This document shows, piece by piece, positions 29,087 through 37,978 of a stretch of DNA of 64,000 nucleotides (within the stretch, counting starts at the first letter, position 1; every line of letters starts with the position of its first letter). The notes under the pieces were generated by a model. The model was given only the letters and a program-made list of their open reading frames with translations, did not search any database and was not told the origin of the DNA. The translations under genes were made by a program, and so were the position numbers. Source of the stretch: Treponema sp. (GTDB lineage: Bacteria; Spirochaetota; Spirochaetia; Treponematales; Breznakiellaceae); contig WRIV01000002.1 in the NCBI GenBank assembly GCA_009782555.1, forward strand, positions 1 to 64,000, written 5' to 3'.

Positions 29087-29941
29087 TCAAGGATGAGCAA
29101 AATCACCCGTTTGTGACGGATCATTCATCCTGTCAAATATACCTGGTCTAATTTTTTTTCCGGATAAGGCTATTTCGATTTCTACCGGACAGTGATCGGA
29201 TCCTTCTACTTCTTTCCGGATATTCGATCGTTTTATCCGGGGAAGAAAGGCCGGATCCACACAATGGTAATCAAGGCGCCACCCCACATTTCGTTCCCGG
29301 GCTGTGCCCCAGTACGACCACCATGTGTAATGATCTTTTTCGCCGGGATGAAAATGCCGAAAGGTATCGACAAAACCTGCCTTGGTAAAGGTGTCCATCC
29401 AGGCCCGCTCCTCCGGCAGATACCCGGCGTTTTTTTCGTTTTCCTTTGGCCGAGCAATATCAATGGCCGTATGGGCGATATTGTAGTCTCCGCACAGAAC
29501 AAAATGTTTTTCCTGCCTGGCAAGTTTTTTGCAGTATTTTAGAAGCGCATCGCAAAAAGCCAGCTTGTAGGGGAGTCTCTTTCCTCCGTCCTGTGAATTG
29601 GGAAAATATGCGGTAATCAGCACAAAGTCTTTGTAAAAAGCCTGAAGCACCCGGCCTTCGTTGTCAAAGTCCGCAATCCCCAGGGGTTTCACATCTTCCG
29701 GCTCTTTTTGGGAAAAAATCGCCGTCCCAGCATAGCCTGCTTTCTTTGCGCTTGCCCAATACGCGTGGTAGGGTTTTCCCGATTTATTTTTTGGGTTCCG
29801 CAGTTCATCGGAAAGCTGTTCGGGCCGGGCCTTGGTTTCCTGAAGGCAAAGCACATCGGGAGATTCAACGGCAAGCCACCGGGAAAAACCCCGTTTCTCC
29901 ACCGCCCTGATGCCATTTACATTCCACGATAATATATTCAC
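29087..29941 (-). CDS. xth: Exodeoxyribonuclease III
   Basis: MNILSWNVNGIRAVEKRGF, LCLQETKA, CGDYNIAHTAIDI, GSDHCPVEIEI. Confidence 0.93.
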   Translation of the reverse strand: MNILSWNVNGIRAVEKRGFSRWLAVESPDVLCLQETKARPEQLSDELRNPKNKSGKPYHAYWASAKKAGYAGTAIFSQKEPEDVKPLGIADFDNEGRVLQAFYKDFVLITAYFPNSQDGGKRLPYKLAFCDALLKYCKKLARQEKHFVLCGDYNIAHTAIDIARPKENEKNAGYLPEERAWMDTFTKAGFVDTFRHFHPGEKDHYTWWSYWGTARERNVGWRLDYHCVDPAFLPRIKRSNIRKEVEGSDHCPVEIEIALSGKKIRPGIFDRMNDPSQTGDFAHP

Positions 29942-29994
29942 AAATACAATATAACAGAGAGTGTTCCGCTAAACCAGTGGACATTGTTTTTTCC

Positions 29995-30978
29995 TGTCCC
30001 TCTTTTTATAATAACCCTATGAAAAAAACAGGCATCTTTGTATTGCTGATTATGGCCGGCATTGTTATTTTTGCGGTGTATTTCTTTGCCCTGCCCGCAA
30101 AACCCGAAACGGTGAATATTTCATATGTGGATGCGCCATTTAATCTGCAGATAATGGTGATGAGGGAAGGGGGCATACTGGAAGACGCTTTTGCCCCGCT
30201 GGGTATAACCGTAGAATGGCACCGGATCAATACCGGCACCGAACAGACACAGGCCATGGCGGCAGGCTCACTTGATATTGCTTCGGTAATCAACTCCACA
30301 TCAGTAATTTTGGCAAATGCCGCGGGTAATCCGGTCCAGATTGCCGCCTTGGTAAGCCGGCCCCGGCAGACGTTTGCATTAATGGTTGGTCCCAACGGCC
30401 CCCGGAGCATTCGGGAACTCCAGGGAAAAACCATAGCTGGTCCCAAGGGGTCGGTACTCCATCAAATGGTAATCGCTGCATTGGCAAGAGAAGGAATGAA
30501 CGCCTCCGATGTGAGTCTTATTCATATGGAACTTCCCGAAGCCAGAAATGCCCTGCTGGCAAACCGGGTAGACGGCGCTCTCCAGGCGGCAAGCCTAATT
30601 ATCCGTAATGAAGAAGCGGGAATGCGGACCCTTTTTACCGCTGATGGCTACCTTACTCCCCTGCTCTTTACCGCAGTGCGCCCCGAATTTGCAAAAAGCC
30701 GCCCGGAACTACTGCGCATTTATCTGGATGTACAGGCGGAAATATATACCTGGATAACAGCGAATACCGCCGAAGCGGTTGCCATCGGAAGCCGGGTTCT
30801 GCAAATTTCCCCTGAAGAAGGAATGATCCTTTTTCGCTGGAGCGGCATCGCAGAGGTGATGGAAGAGGATGACATAACGGCATTGGCGGCAGACGCTGAT
30901 TTTCTTTACCGGCAAAACATGATCGAGCAGAAAACAGATCCACGGCAATTTATTCTGCCTTCCGCATACGGGAGGTGA
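29995..30978 (+). CDS. ABC transporter substrate-binding protein (SsuA/THI5-like)
   Basis: N-terminal hydrophobic anchor; SsuA-like SBP sequence; followed by permease and ATPase genes; exact start uncertain. Confidence 0.85.
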   Translation, partial: CPSFYNNPMKKTGIFVLLIMAGIVIFAVYFFALPAKPETVNISYVDAPFNLQIMVMREGGILEDAFAPLGITVEWHRINTGTEQTQAMAAGSLDIASVINSTSVILANAAGNPVQIAALVSRPRQTFALMVGPNGPRSIRELQGKTIAGPKGSVLHQMVIAALAREGMNASDVSLIHMELPEARNALLANRVDGALQAASLIIRNEEAGMRTLFTADGYLTPLLFTAVRPEFAKSRPELLRIYLDVQAEIYTWITANTAEAVAIGSRVLQISPEEGMILFRWSGIAEVMEEDDITALAADADFLYRQNMIEQKTDPRQFILPSAYGR

Positions 30979-30996
30979 TATATTAGAACTGCAAAG

Positions 30997-31749
30997 ATGA
31001 CGAAAATTATTTCCCACTTTATTTTGCCGCTGTTAATTGCAGCAGCATGGACGGCGTTTTCCTCCCTTGGTTTTCTTAATTCCTACCTTGTTCCTTCTCC
31101 GGCGCGGGTTTGGGCGGCGGCGCAAAAACTGATTTCTTCCGGCGAACTGGGGGAACATATCAGAATCAGCATGACCCGGGTCTGGGGAGGTTATGGATTA
31201 AGCGTCTGTTGCGCCCTTCCCCTGGCCCTCCTCTTTCACGAAAATCCCCTGCTCCGCCGGATCTTTCACGGGCTTTTTGAAGTGATTCGTTCTATTCCTC
31301 CCTTGGCAATGATCCCTCTGCTTATTTTGTGGCTCGGCCTGGGAGAAGGATCCAAACTGGCGGTGATCATATTATCCTCATTTTTTCCCGTCTTTCTCAA
31401 CGCCGAAAGCGGCTTTGATTCCATGGACAACCGCTGGCTGGAACTTTCCCAGTCCCTGGAACTTTCCTTTCCCCGGCATCTTTTTTCCGTACTGATCCCC
31501 GCATCGCTTCCCCAGATCGTGACAGGACTGCGGCTGGGATTCAGCTATGCATGGCGGGCCCTTTTGGGGGCAGAACTTTTTGCCTCCGCTTCGGGACTGG
31601 GATACCTTATTTCCGATTCCCAGGCCATGGCCCGGGTAGACCGTGTCTTTGTGGGGATTATCACCATCGGCCTTTTGGGTGCTGGTTTCGATGCCCTGCT
31701 CCGGCTGACAGCCCGGAAACTCACCGGGTACGATCAGGGTGCCGCATGA
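30997..31749 (+). CDS. ABC transporter permease (SsuC/TauC-like)
   Basis: BPD-type permease signature around ASLPQIVTGLRLGFSYAWRALLGAELF. Confidence 0.88.
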   Translation: MTKIISHFILPLLIAAAWTAFSSLGFLNSYLVPSPARVWAAAQKLISSGELGEHIRISMTRVWGGYGLSVCCALPLALLFHENPLLRRIFHGLFEVIRSIPPLAMIPLLILWLGLGEGSKLAVIILSSFFPVFLNAESGFDSMDNRWLELSQSLELSFPRHLFSVLIPASLPQIVTGLRLGFSYAWRALLGAELFASASGLGYLISDSQAMARVDRVFVGIITIGLLGAGFDALLRLTARKLTGYDQGAA

Positions 31750-32504
31750 AACTCCGCATCCATTCCCTTTCCAAAAATTACACCGGCCCGGAAGGAAAAA
31801 CAATCCACGCCCTCGTTGATTGTTCCATGAATATCGAAGATGGCAGTTTTACCGTCATTGTGGGACGGAGCGGCTGCGGAAAAACAACGCTGCTTAAACT
31901 GATCGCCGGGCTTGAAGAACCCGGGTTGGGCACGGTGGAATTTTCCGCCGTACCGAAAATGGGTTTTATGTTTCAGGATCCCCGGCTCCTTCCCTGGCTT
32001 ACGGTGGAAGAAAACCTGGCTCTGGCCTTTCCCCGTTCCGGAAGCAGGGCGGAAAAGGCGGCGGTACGGGATAAAATACGGCGTGTCCTTGCCATGACGG
32101 GCCTAGCGGATCGCTCCGGTTCTTTGCCTCAGGAGCTTTCCGGAGGCATGGCCCAGCGTACCGCCCTGGCCCGGTGCCTCTGCAGAAACCCCGATATTCT
32201 TTTGTTGGACGAACCATTAAGCAGCCTCGACGCTTTTACCCGCCTCCGGCTTCGGGAAGAACTGGAAAAACTGTGGCAACAGTTAGGCCTTACGGTGATC
32301 CTTGTTACCCATGAGATAGAAGAGGCGGTCTTTTTTGGCGAACGGATCTTTTTGATGAGCGAAGGAAAACTGAAAAACGAAGTGCCCATTCCCCTTCCCC
32401 GGCCCCGGGATTATCGCGGCACGGAATTCCAGGAATACTGCCAGAAAATAGAAAAAGAACTGTGCCGCTGCGGAGCAAAGAATGAATCCAAAAATATGGA
32501 GTGA
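31746..32504 (+). CDS. ABC transporter ATP-binding protein (SsuB/TauB-like)
   Basis: GRSGCGKTTLL Walker A, LSGGMAQRTALAR signature, ILLLDEPLSSLD Walker B; ATG 31746 overlaps the permease stop. Confidence 0.93.
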   Translation: MKLRIHSLSKNYTGPEGKTIHALVDCSMNIEDGSFTVIVGRSGCGKTTLLKLIAGLEEPGLGTVEFSAVPKMGFMFQDPRLLPWLTVEENLALAFPRSGSRAEKAAVRDKIRRVLAMTGLADRSGSLPQELSGGMAQRTALARCLCRNPDILLLDEPLSSLDAFTRLRLREELEKLWQQLGLTVILVTHEIEEAVFFGERIFLMSEGKLKNEVPIPLPRPRDYRGTEFQEYCQKIEKELCRCGAKNESKNME

Positions 32505-33501
32505 TGAGGAACTGCTCCATTATATCACCACTGAAGACAGGGCCGAAATGGAAGAACTCTTTGCTGCGGCTCGAAAAGTCCGGAAAGAACATTACGGTCT
32601 TGATGTGTACTTCCGGGGTTTAATTGAATGTACCAACTACTGCAAAAACGACTGTTATTACTGCGGAATTAGGCGGAGCAACGCCGGCGCAAACCGTTAC
32701 CGCCTGGGGTCGGAAGAAATTCTGGAATGCTGCCGCACCGGAGATACCCTGGGTTTCCGCACCTTTGTATTGCAGGGTGGGGAAGATCCCTGGTTTACCG
32801 ATGATCGGCTCTGTGAAATTATCCGTACTATCCGGACCGAATTCCCCGATCATGCCATCACCCTTTCTATGGGAGAACGGAGCCGGAAAAGCTACAAGGC
32901 CCTGTTTTACGCTGGGGTAAACCGGTATCTGCTGCGGCACGAAAGCGGTGACGACACACACTACTCTGCCATACACCCGCCGGAAATGAAACTTTCCAGC
33001 CGGAAAAAATGTCTCTATACTTTAAAGGAACTTGGTTTCCAAACCGGGGCGGGTTTTATGACGGGCGCCCCCTTCCAAACAGCGGAATGCCTGCTGGCGG
33101 ATCTCCGGTTTTTACAGGAAATGGAACCACATATGGCAGGCATAGGCCCCTTTGTCCCCGCGGCCCATACCCCCTTCGCCGACCATCCCGCCGGCAGCAC
33201 CGATTTAACCCTTCGAATGGCCGCCCTTACCCGACTGATCCTGCCCCGGGTCCTGCTTCCCGCTACCACCGCCCTGGGAGTCCTTTCCCGTGACGGCATG
33301 GAGCAGGCCCTTTTGGCTGGAGCCAATGTGGTAATGCCCAACCTTTCTCCGGGGTATGCAAAAAAACGCTACTCAATATACAACAACAAACCCTATACCG
33401 ATGATGAAGCCGCCGAAGGACTCCATAGTATGATTCTCCGTGTCAAAGCGGCAGGCTTTGTCCCCAATATGGGGGCCCGGGGGGACGCAAAACCCGCTTA
33501 A
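32482..33501 (+). CDS. hydE: HydE-family radical SAM protein ([FeFe] hydrogenase H-cluster maturation)
   Basis: ECTNYCKNDCYYCGIRRSN (CX3CX2C); LRHESGDDTHYSAIHP; MPNLSP; 23-bp overlap with the ABC ATPase gene. Confidence 0.82.
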   Translation: MNPKIWSDEELLHYITTEDRAEMEELFAAARKVRKEHYGLDVYFRGLIECTNYCKNDCYYCGIRRSNAGANRYRLGSEEILECCRTGDTLGFRTFVLQGGEDPWFTDDRLCEIIRTIRTEFPDHAITLSMGERSRKSYKALFYAGVNRYLLRHESGDDTHYSAIHPPEMKLSSRKKCLYTLKELGFQTGAGFMTGAPFQTAECLLADLRFLQEMEPHMAGIGPFVPAAHTPFADHPAGSTDLTLRMAALTRLILPRVLLPATTALGVLSRDGMEQALLAGANVVMPNLSPGYAKKRYSIYNNKPYTDDEAAEGLHSMILRVKAAGFVPNMGARGDAKPA

Positions 33502-33543
33502 CTTACTCTGCAATACCCTGTATAGTTACATGGCGGAATAAGC

Positions 33544-34986
33544 GTGAGGATCGTTTTAATTCATTACCACCTGCGGCCCGGAGGAGTAACCCAGGTCTTA
33601 TTCCACCAGGCAACGGCCCTGCGGGAGGCCGGCGAAGAGGTACTTATCCTGAGCGGAGAATCACCGCCCCTGGCCGAAACCTGGACGAGGATCCCTGTGG
33701 CGGTGGTTCCCGGCCTACAGTACGATCGTTACCGCCCGGTGGAAATTGCCGGCCCGGTACATCGGCATACTTCGGTGGAAAAACTTGCCCGTTCAATAGA
33801 AAATGCCATCCATTCCCGTTGGCCCGGAACGGGGGCAGATCTGGTTCATGTTCATAACCCGCTGATTCGAAAAAACAGCCTTCTAATCGGCGCCATAAAA
33901 ATACTGACGGAGCATTACCCCCTACTGCTGCAAAACCACGATCTGGCGGAAGATTTCCGGCCCGATGTTTATTTTGATGGAGAATACCCGGCAAACTGCC
34001 ACTATGGGGTAATTAACAGCAGGGATTACCGTTTTCTTTTGGAAGCGGGACTTAAACCGGAAGGGCTCCACCTGCTGCCCAACGAAGTGCAGGAACTTTC
34101 CGTTACCCCTGGACTTCCAAAAACCTGGTACCTTTATCCGGTCCGGGGGATCAGACGAAAAAACATCGGGGAAGCCCTGTTTCTTTCACTCTTTACCAAA
34201 CTGCCCATCGCTATTACCCAGCCCCCCACCACAGAGCAGGATATGCCCATTTACCGCCGCTGGAAAAAAACGATGGAAGAACTGAAGCTCCCCATTGAAT
34301 TTGAGGCAGGGCTTGAGTCTTCTTTTGCCGATGTGATAGGAAGCGCCGAGGCGGTCATTACTACCTCGGTAAAGGAAGGTTTCGGTTTTTCCTTTCTTGA
34401 ACCCTGGACTGCGGGTCTTGCCGTCACCGGACGGCGCATAAATTATGTATGCACTGATTTTGAAGAAGCGGGTATAAAATTAGACGATTTGTACCCGGTC
34501 CTTTCCATCCCCGCCGAATATGCCGAACCGGCAAAGCTGAGGAAAAAAACCGCCGAAGCCTTGATCCGGGTTTATACAGCCTTCGGCCTGTCTCTTCCCC
34601 CACAGATCCATGGTGAACTGGATCAGGTCTTTAGCCAGGATTTCTGTGATTTTGGGATCATGGATGAAGAAATACAGGAAAAAACCCTCCGCCTTGCGGT
34701 ACAAAATAAAACGGTCCGGGAACAAATCAAAAAAGCCAATCCCTTTTTAGAAGCCCTGGCGGAATTGAAAATCGATTCTTCCCTTGTCGACGCAAACCGC
34801 CTGGCGGTCCTTTCCGCCTATTCACGGAAAAATATACTCAGTACCATCCTCGAAGCCTACCGGAAAACCTTCATCCCCGTGACTCAGTACATTTCCCGAT
34901 CCCGGCTTCTGGAACTGTACCTCGATCCTGCCCGGCTGTCCCTGGTTGGGATCAGCCCGCCGGAACCGCCGAAAGGAGCAGTATGA
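33544..34986 (+). CDS. Glycosyltransferase (GT4-like)
   Basis: IHYHLRPGGVTQVLFHQATALREAGEEVLILSGE; VITTSVKEGFGFSFLEPWTAGLAVTGR; GTG start. Confidence 0.78.
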   Translation: MRIVLIHYHLRPGGVTQVLFHQATALREAGEEVLILSGESPPLAETWTRIPVAVVPGLQYDRYRPVEIAGPVHRHTSVEKLARSIENAIHSRWPGTGADLVHVHNPLIRKNSLLIGAIKILTEHYPLLLQNHDLAEDFRPDVYFDGEYPANCHYGVINSRDYRFLLEAGLKPEGLHLLPNEVQELSVTPGLPKTWYLYPVRGIRRKNIGEALFLSLFTKLPIAITQPPTTEQDMPIYRRWKKTMEELKLPIEFEAGLESSFADVIGSAEAVITTSVKEGFGFSFLEPWTAGLAVTGRRINYVCTDFEEAGIKLDDLYPVLSIPAEYAEPAKLRKKTAEALIRVYTAFGLSLPPQIHGELDQVFSQDFCDFGIMDEEIQEKTLRLAVQNKTVREQIKKANPFLEALAELKIDSSLVDANRLAVLSAYSRKNILSTILEAYRKTFIPVTQYISRSRLLELYLDPARLSLVGISPPEPPKGAV

Positions 34987-35948
34987 ATCATCACAACAAC
35001 AAACCGGCGGTAACAAAAGGCATTGAGCAGCTTCACTACATCAAACTGATCCAAAAATCCGCCCAGCCCCTCGAACCGCTGCCGGTAACCCTTTCCGCCG
35101 ATTGGGAAGAATTGGTACCCAAAGATTCTGCCGTATTTTCCGGTATTCGGGCGGTACTTTTTGATCTCTACGGAACCCTCTTTATTTCCGCCGCCGGAGA
35201 AATCGCCGCAGCGATGGATGGGGAAGTTACGGCGGAATTGTCTGAAATGGCAGAATACTTCCGGCTGGCGGTAAAATGTCTCCACAAAACGGCCCATGCG
35301 GCGGGGAATGTATGGCCAGAAATTAAGACCGAGGAAATCTGGGCCGGCTATAGAGGCGGCATTCCCGGCGGCTGGGAATTACCCCAAAAAATGCGGCGAT
35401 CACTGGAAAAAATCGGCCCCCGGGCCGCCGCCCGCTGCGCCGGACGAGAACTGGCCCTCCACTATGAGTTAGCCTTGAATCCGGTGTATCCCATGCCCCA
35501 TGCGGAAAGAGTTCTCCGTTCCCTGGTTTCCGGCGGCATAAGACTGGGGATCATCTCCAATGCTCAATTTTATTCACCCCTGCTATTCAACGCTTTTTTT
35601 GGCGAATCCCCCGCCGAAATGGGTTTTTGCCCGGAACTGCTCATCTATTCTTTTGAAGAAGGAGAAGCCAAACCTTCTCCCCGGCTTTTTAACATGGCCA
35701 GAGAGCGGCTGGCGGAACAGAACATAAAACCGGAGGAAACCCTCTACATCGGAAACGATATGCGGAATGACATTATCCCCGCCACAGAGGCCGGATTCAA
35801 GGCGGCCCTCTTTGCCGGAGACCGCCGTTCCCTCCGCCTCCGGAAGGGCGATCCGGCTTGTGCGGAAAGAAAGCCCAGCGTGGTTATCAAGGGATTGGAG
35901 ACTCTTGTATTGGACCATCTCAAAACCGATAATAAGAACAATGACTGA
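34983..35948 (+). CDS. HAD-superfamily hydrolase
   Basis: VLFDLYGTLF motif I; LGIISNAQF motif II; EGEAKPSPRLFNMARERL...YIGNDMRNDIIPA motif III/IV; ATGA overlap with the glycosyltransferase. Confidence 0.82.
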   Translation: MNHHNNKPAVTKGIEQLHYIKLIQKSAQPLEPLPVTLSADWEELVPKDSAVFSGIRAVLFDLYGTLFISAAGEIAAAMDGEVTAELSEMAEYFRLAVKCLHKTAHAAGNVWPEIKTEEIWAGYRGGIPGGWELPQKMRRSLEKIGPRAAARCAGRELALHYELALNPVYPMPHAERVLRSLVSGGIRLGIISNAQFYSPLLFNAFFGESPAEMGFCPELLIYSFEEGEAKPSPRLFNMARERLAEQNIKPEETLYIGNDMRNDIIPATEAGFKAALFAGDRRSLRLRKGDPACAERKPSVVIKGLETLVLDHLKTDNKNND

Positions 35949-36180
35949 TGGGCTCTTTAGTTTTTTGATCAAAGTGATCACTTCCTGGCAAATTATCGTT
36001 GTTACGATAACTCTGATAATCTATTTTTCCCTGGTTTCCTATGTAGCCAGGACACATCATCCCAGCCGATCCGGTTTTTCCATTAATTCCAAACCCAGGA
36101 AAGAAAAGGCCCCCAAGGCCGCTCCCGTAGAAGTACCTTCAGGGGGTGAAGACGATGATGAACTGGAACTGGAAGAATAG
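35941..36180 (+). CDS. Small single-TM protein with basic then acidic tail
   Basis: MTDGLFSFLIKVITSWQIIVVTITLIIYFSLVSYVA TM segment, C-terminal GGEDDDELELEE; start overlaps the HAD stop. Confidence 0.6.
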   Translation: MTDGLFSFLIKVITSWQIIVVTITLIIYFSLVSYVARTHHPSRSGFSINSKPRKEKAPKAAPVEVPSGGEDDDELELEE

Positions 36181-36194
36181 GCCCCGGAAAAAAT

Positions 36195-37115
36195 ATGACC
36201 GGCTGCCTTCTTTTGAATAAAAACCCAGGTAATACTTCCTTTAAAAGCCTCTTACCGGTAAAAAAAGCTCTTGGCACCGGCAAGGTCTGCCATACCGGCA
36301 CCCTGGATGCATTTGCCCAGGGCCTTCTGGTGATATTGACCGGCAGGGCGGTAAAACTTTCCCCCTGGTTTACCGGCTGCGACAAACAGTACCGGGGGCT
36401 CCTTCGCTTTGGCGAAGAAACGGACACCCTTGATCCGGAGGGAAAAATAATTGCCGCCGCCCCCGTTCCCCGGCGGAAAGACCTGGAAGCGATCCTGCCT
36501 GTCTTTACCGGAGAAATCCTGCAGGCCCCGCCCCGCTATTCTGCGGTTCACATAAACGGCAGGAGAGCCCACAAACTGGCCCGGGCGGGTATCGAAGTGG
36601 AGATGAAAAAACGGCCCGTCACGATCCATTCCATTTCCCTCCTTTCCTGGGACCCCCCCCATGCGGAACTGGAAATTCACTGTTCCAGCGGAACCTATAT
36701 CCGTTCCCTGGCCAGAGACATTGCCCTGGCTCTGGGTTCACGTTCCCATCTTCGTTCCCTAAAACGGATCAGGGTGGGAAATTTTTCCCTGAACGATGCC
36801 CTTTCACTGCTGCCAGCCGCTGACCCTCCGGTACAGGAAATGACGATCAGGGGATCCATAAAACCTTTGGGGCCGGAACTTTTTGCCCAATTAGGCATAC
36901 CTAGTATCACTGTTGACGAAAAAACTGCGGGAGCTGTTTCCCGCGGCAGGGATTTAAAGCTCCTTCATATCAGCGAATTGGAAAATGCCGTTACAGCGGA
37001 AAAAAGCCAGGCCATAGCCCTTTTTGGGCCCCGGTCAGGATTACACTCCTTTGCCTGTATTGTTGAACATAAAAACGGTTCATGGAAATATGGATATGTT
37101 AATGCAGCAAATTAG
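36195..37115 (+). CDS. truB: tRNA pseudouridine-55 synthase
   Basis: GCLLLNKNPGNTSF, VCHTGTLDAFAQGLLVI with catalytic Asp, CSSGTYIRSLARDI. Confidence 0.95.
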   Translation: MTGCLLLNKNPGNTSFKSLLPVKKALGTGKVCHTGTLDAFAQGLLVILTGRAVKLSPWFTGCDKQYRGLLRFGEETDTLDPEGKIIAAAPVPRRKDLEAILPVFTGEILQAPPRYSAVHINGRRAHKLARAGIEVEMKKRPVTIHSISLLSWDPPHAELEIHCSSGTYIRSLARDIALALGSRSHLRSLKRIRVGNFSLNDALSLLPAADPPVQEMTIRGSIKPLGPELFAQLGIPSITVDEKTAGAVSRGRDLKLLHISELENAVTAEKSQAIALFGPRSGLHSFACIVEHKNGSWKYGYVNAAN

Positions 37116-37686
37116 CTGGGATAATCTTCCCGGTCTGGAAAAAGCGGGGGACGGCAAAAAAACAGCCCTTACCGTGGGAGTTTTCGACGGCCTCCATCGG
37201 GGGCATCAGGCGTTAATTGCAAAGATTACCGCAAAAGCGCCGGAACTCCTTCCCGTTGTGGTAACTTTTCGGGAAAACCCCAAGAAATTCACTAAAACTG
37301 CGGGAAAATCCGCAAAAAACCCCAGAGACATCATCGATTTTAAAGAAAAAATTTTTCTAATGGAAAGCATGGGGATATCACTATGTGTGATCATTGACTT
37401 TTCGGAACATTTCAGTAAAATGAGCGGAAGGGATTTTTTGGAGGCCCTGAACTGCCGCCTCCGCCCCGCTTATATGGCACTGGGGATGAATTTTCACTGC
37501 GGATACCGCCGGGACACCGATGCGGGAACATTTAAGACCCTGGCGGAAGGGTTGGGAATCGAAGTAGAAATAATTCCCCCCATACTGGAATGGGGACTTC
37601 CGGTAAGTTCCAGCAGAATCCGCTCGGCCCTGGAAGCGGGCAGAATCAACGAGGCCAATCTGCTTTTGGGGCGGCCCATGGTTTAG
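37090..37686 (+). CDS. FAD synthetase-domain protein (RibF N-terminal domain only)
   Basis: TVGVFDGLHRGHQALI (HxGH) and VSSSRIRSALEAGRINEANLLLGRP; stops before a riboflavin kinase domain. Confidence 0.82.
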   Translation: MDMLMQQISWDNLPGLEKAGDGKKTALTVGVFDGLHRGHQALIAKITAKAPELLPVVVTFRENPKKFTKTAGKSAKNPRDIIDFKEKIFLMESMGISLCVIIDFSEHFSKMSGRDFLEALNCRLRPAYMALGMNFHCGYRRDTDAGTFKTLAEGLGIEVEIIPPILEWGLPVSSSRIRSALEAGRINEANLLLGRPMV

Positions 37687-37708
37687 GTTTCAAGGAGTGT
37701 AATTATAT

Positions 37709-37978
37709 ATGGCTTTAAGTAAAGAAGAGGTAACTTCCACCATTGCCAAGTTCGGTAAGAACGAAAAAGATACCGGTACTTCGGAAGTTCAAATCGCCCT
37801 GTTGACCAAACGGATCAATCAGTTAACGGAGCACTGCAAACAGTTTAAAAAGGACAAATCTGGCCAACGGGGACTTCTAATCCTGGTAGGAAAACGCCGC
37901 CGTATGCTTAAGTACCTTCAGCGGACAGATCTGGAAAAATACCGGTCCTTAATTAAGGAATTGGGTCTGCGAAAATGA
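37709..37978 (+). CDS. rpsO: 30S ribosomal protein S15
   Basis: [50 protein letters not shown]. Confidence 0.97.
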   Translation: MALSKEEVTSTIAKFGKNEKDTGTSEVQIALLTKRINQLTEHCKQFKKDKSGQRGLLILVGKRRRMLKYLQRTDLEKYRSLIKELGLRK

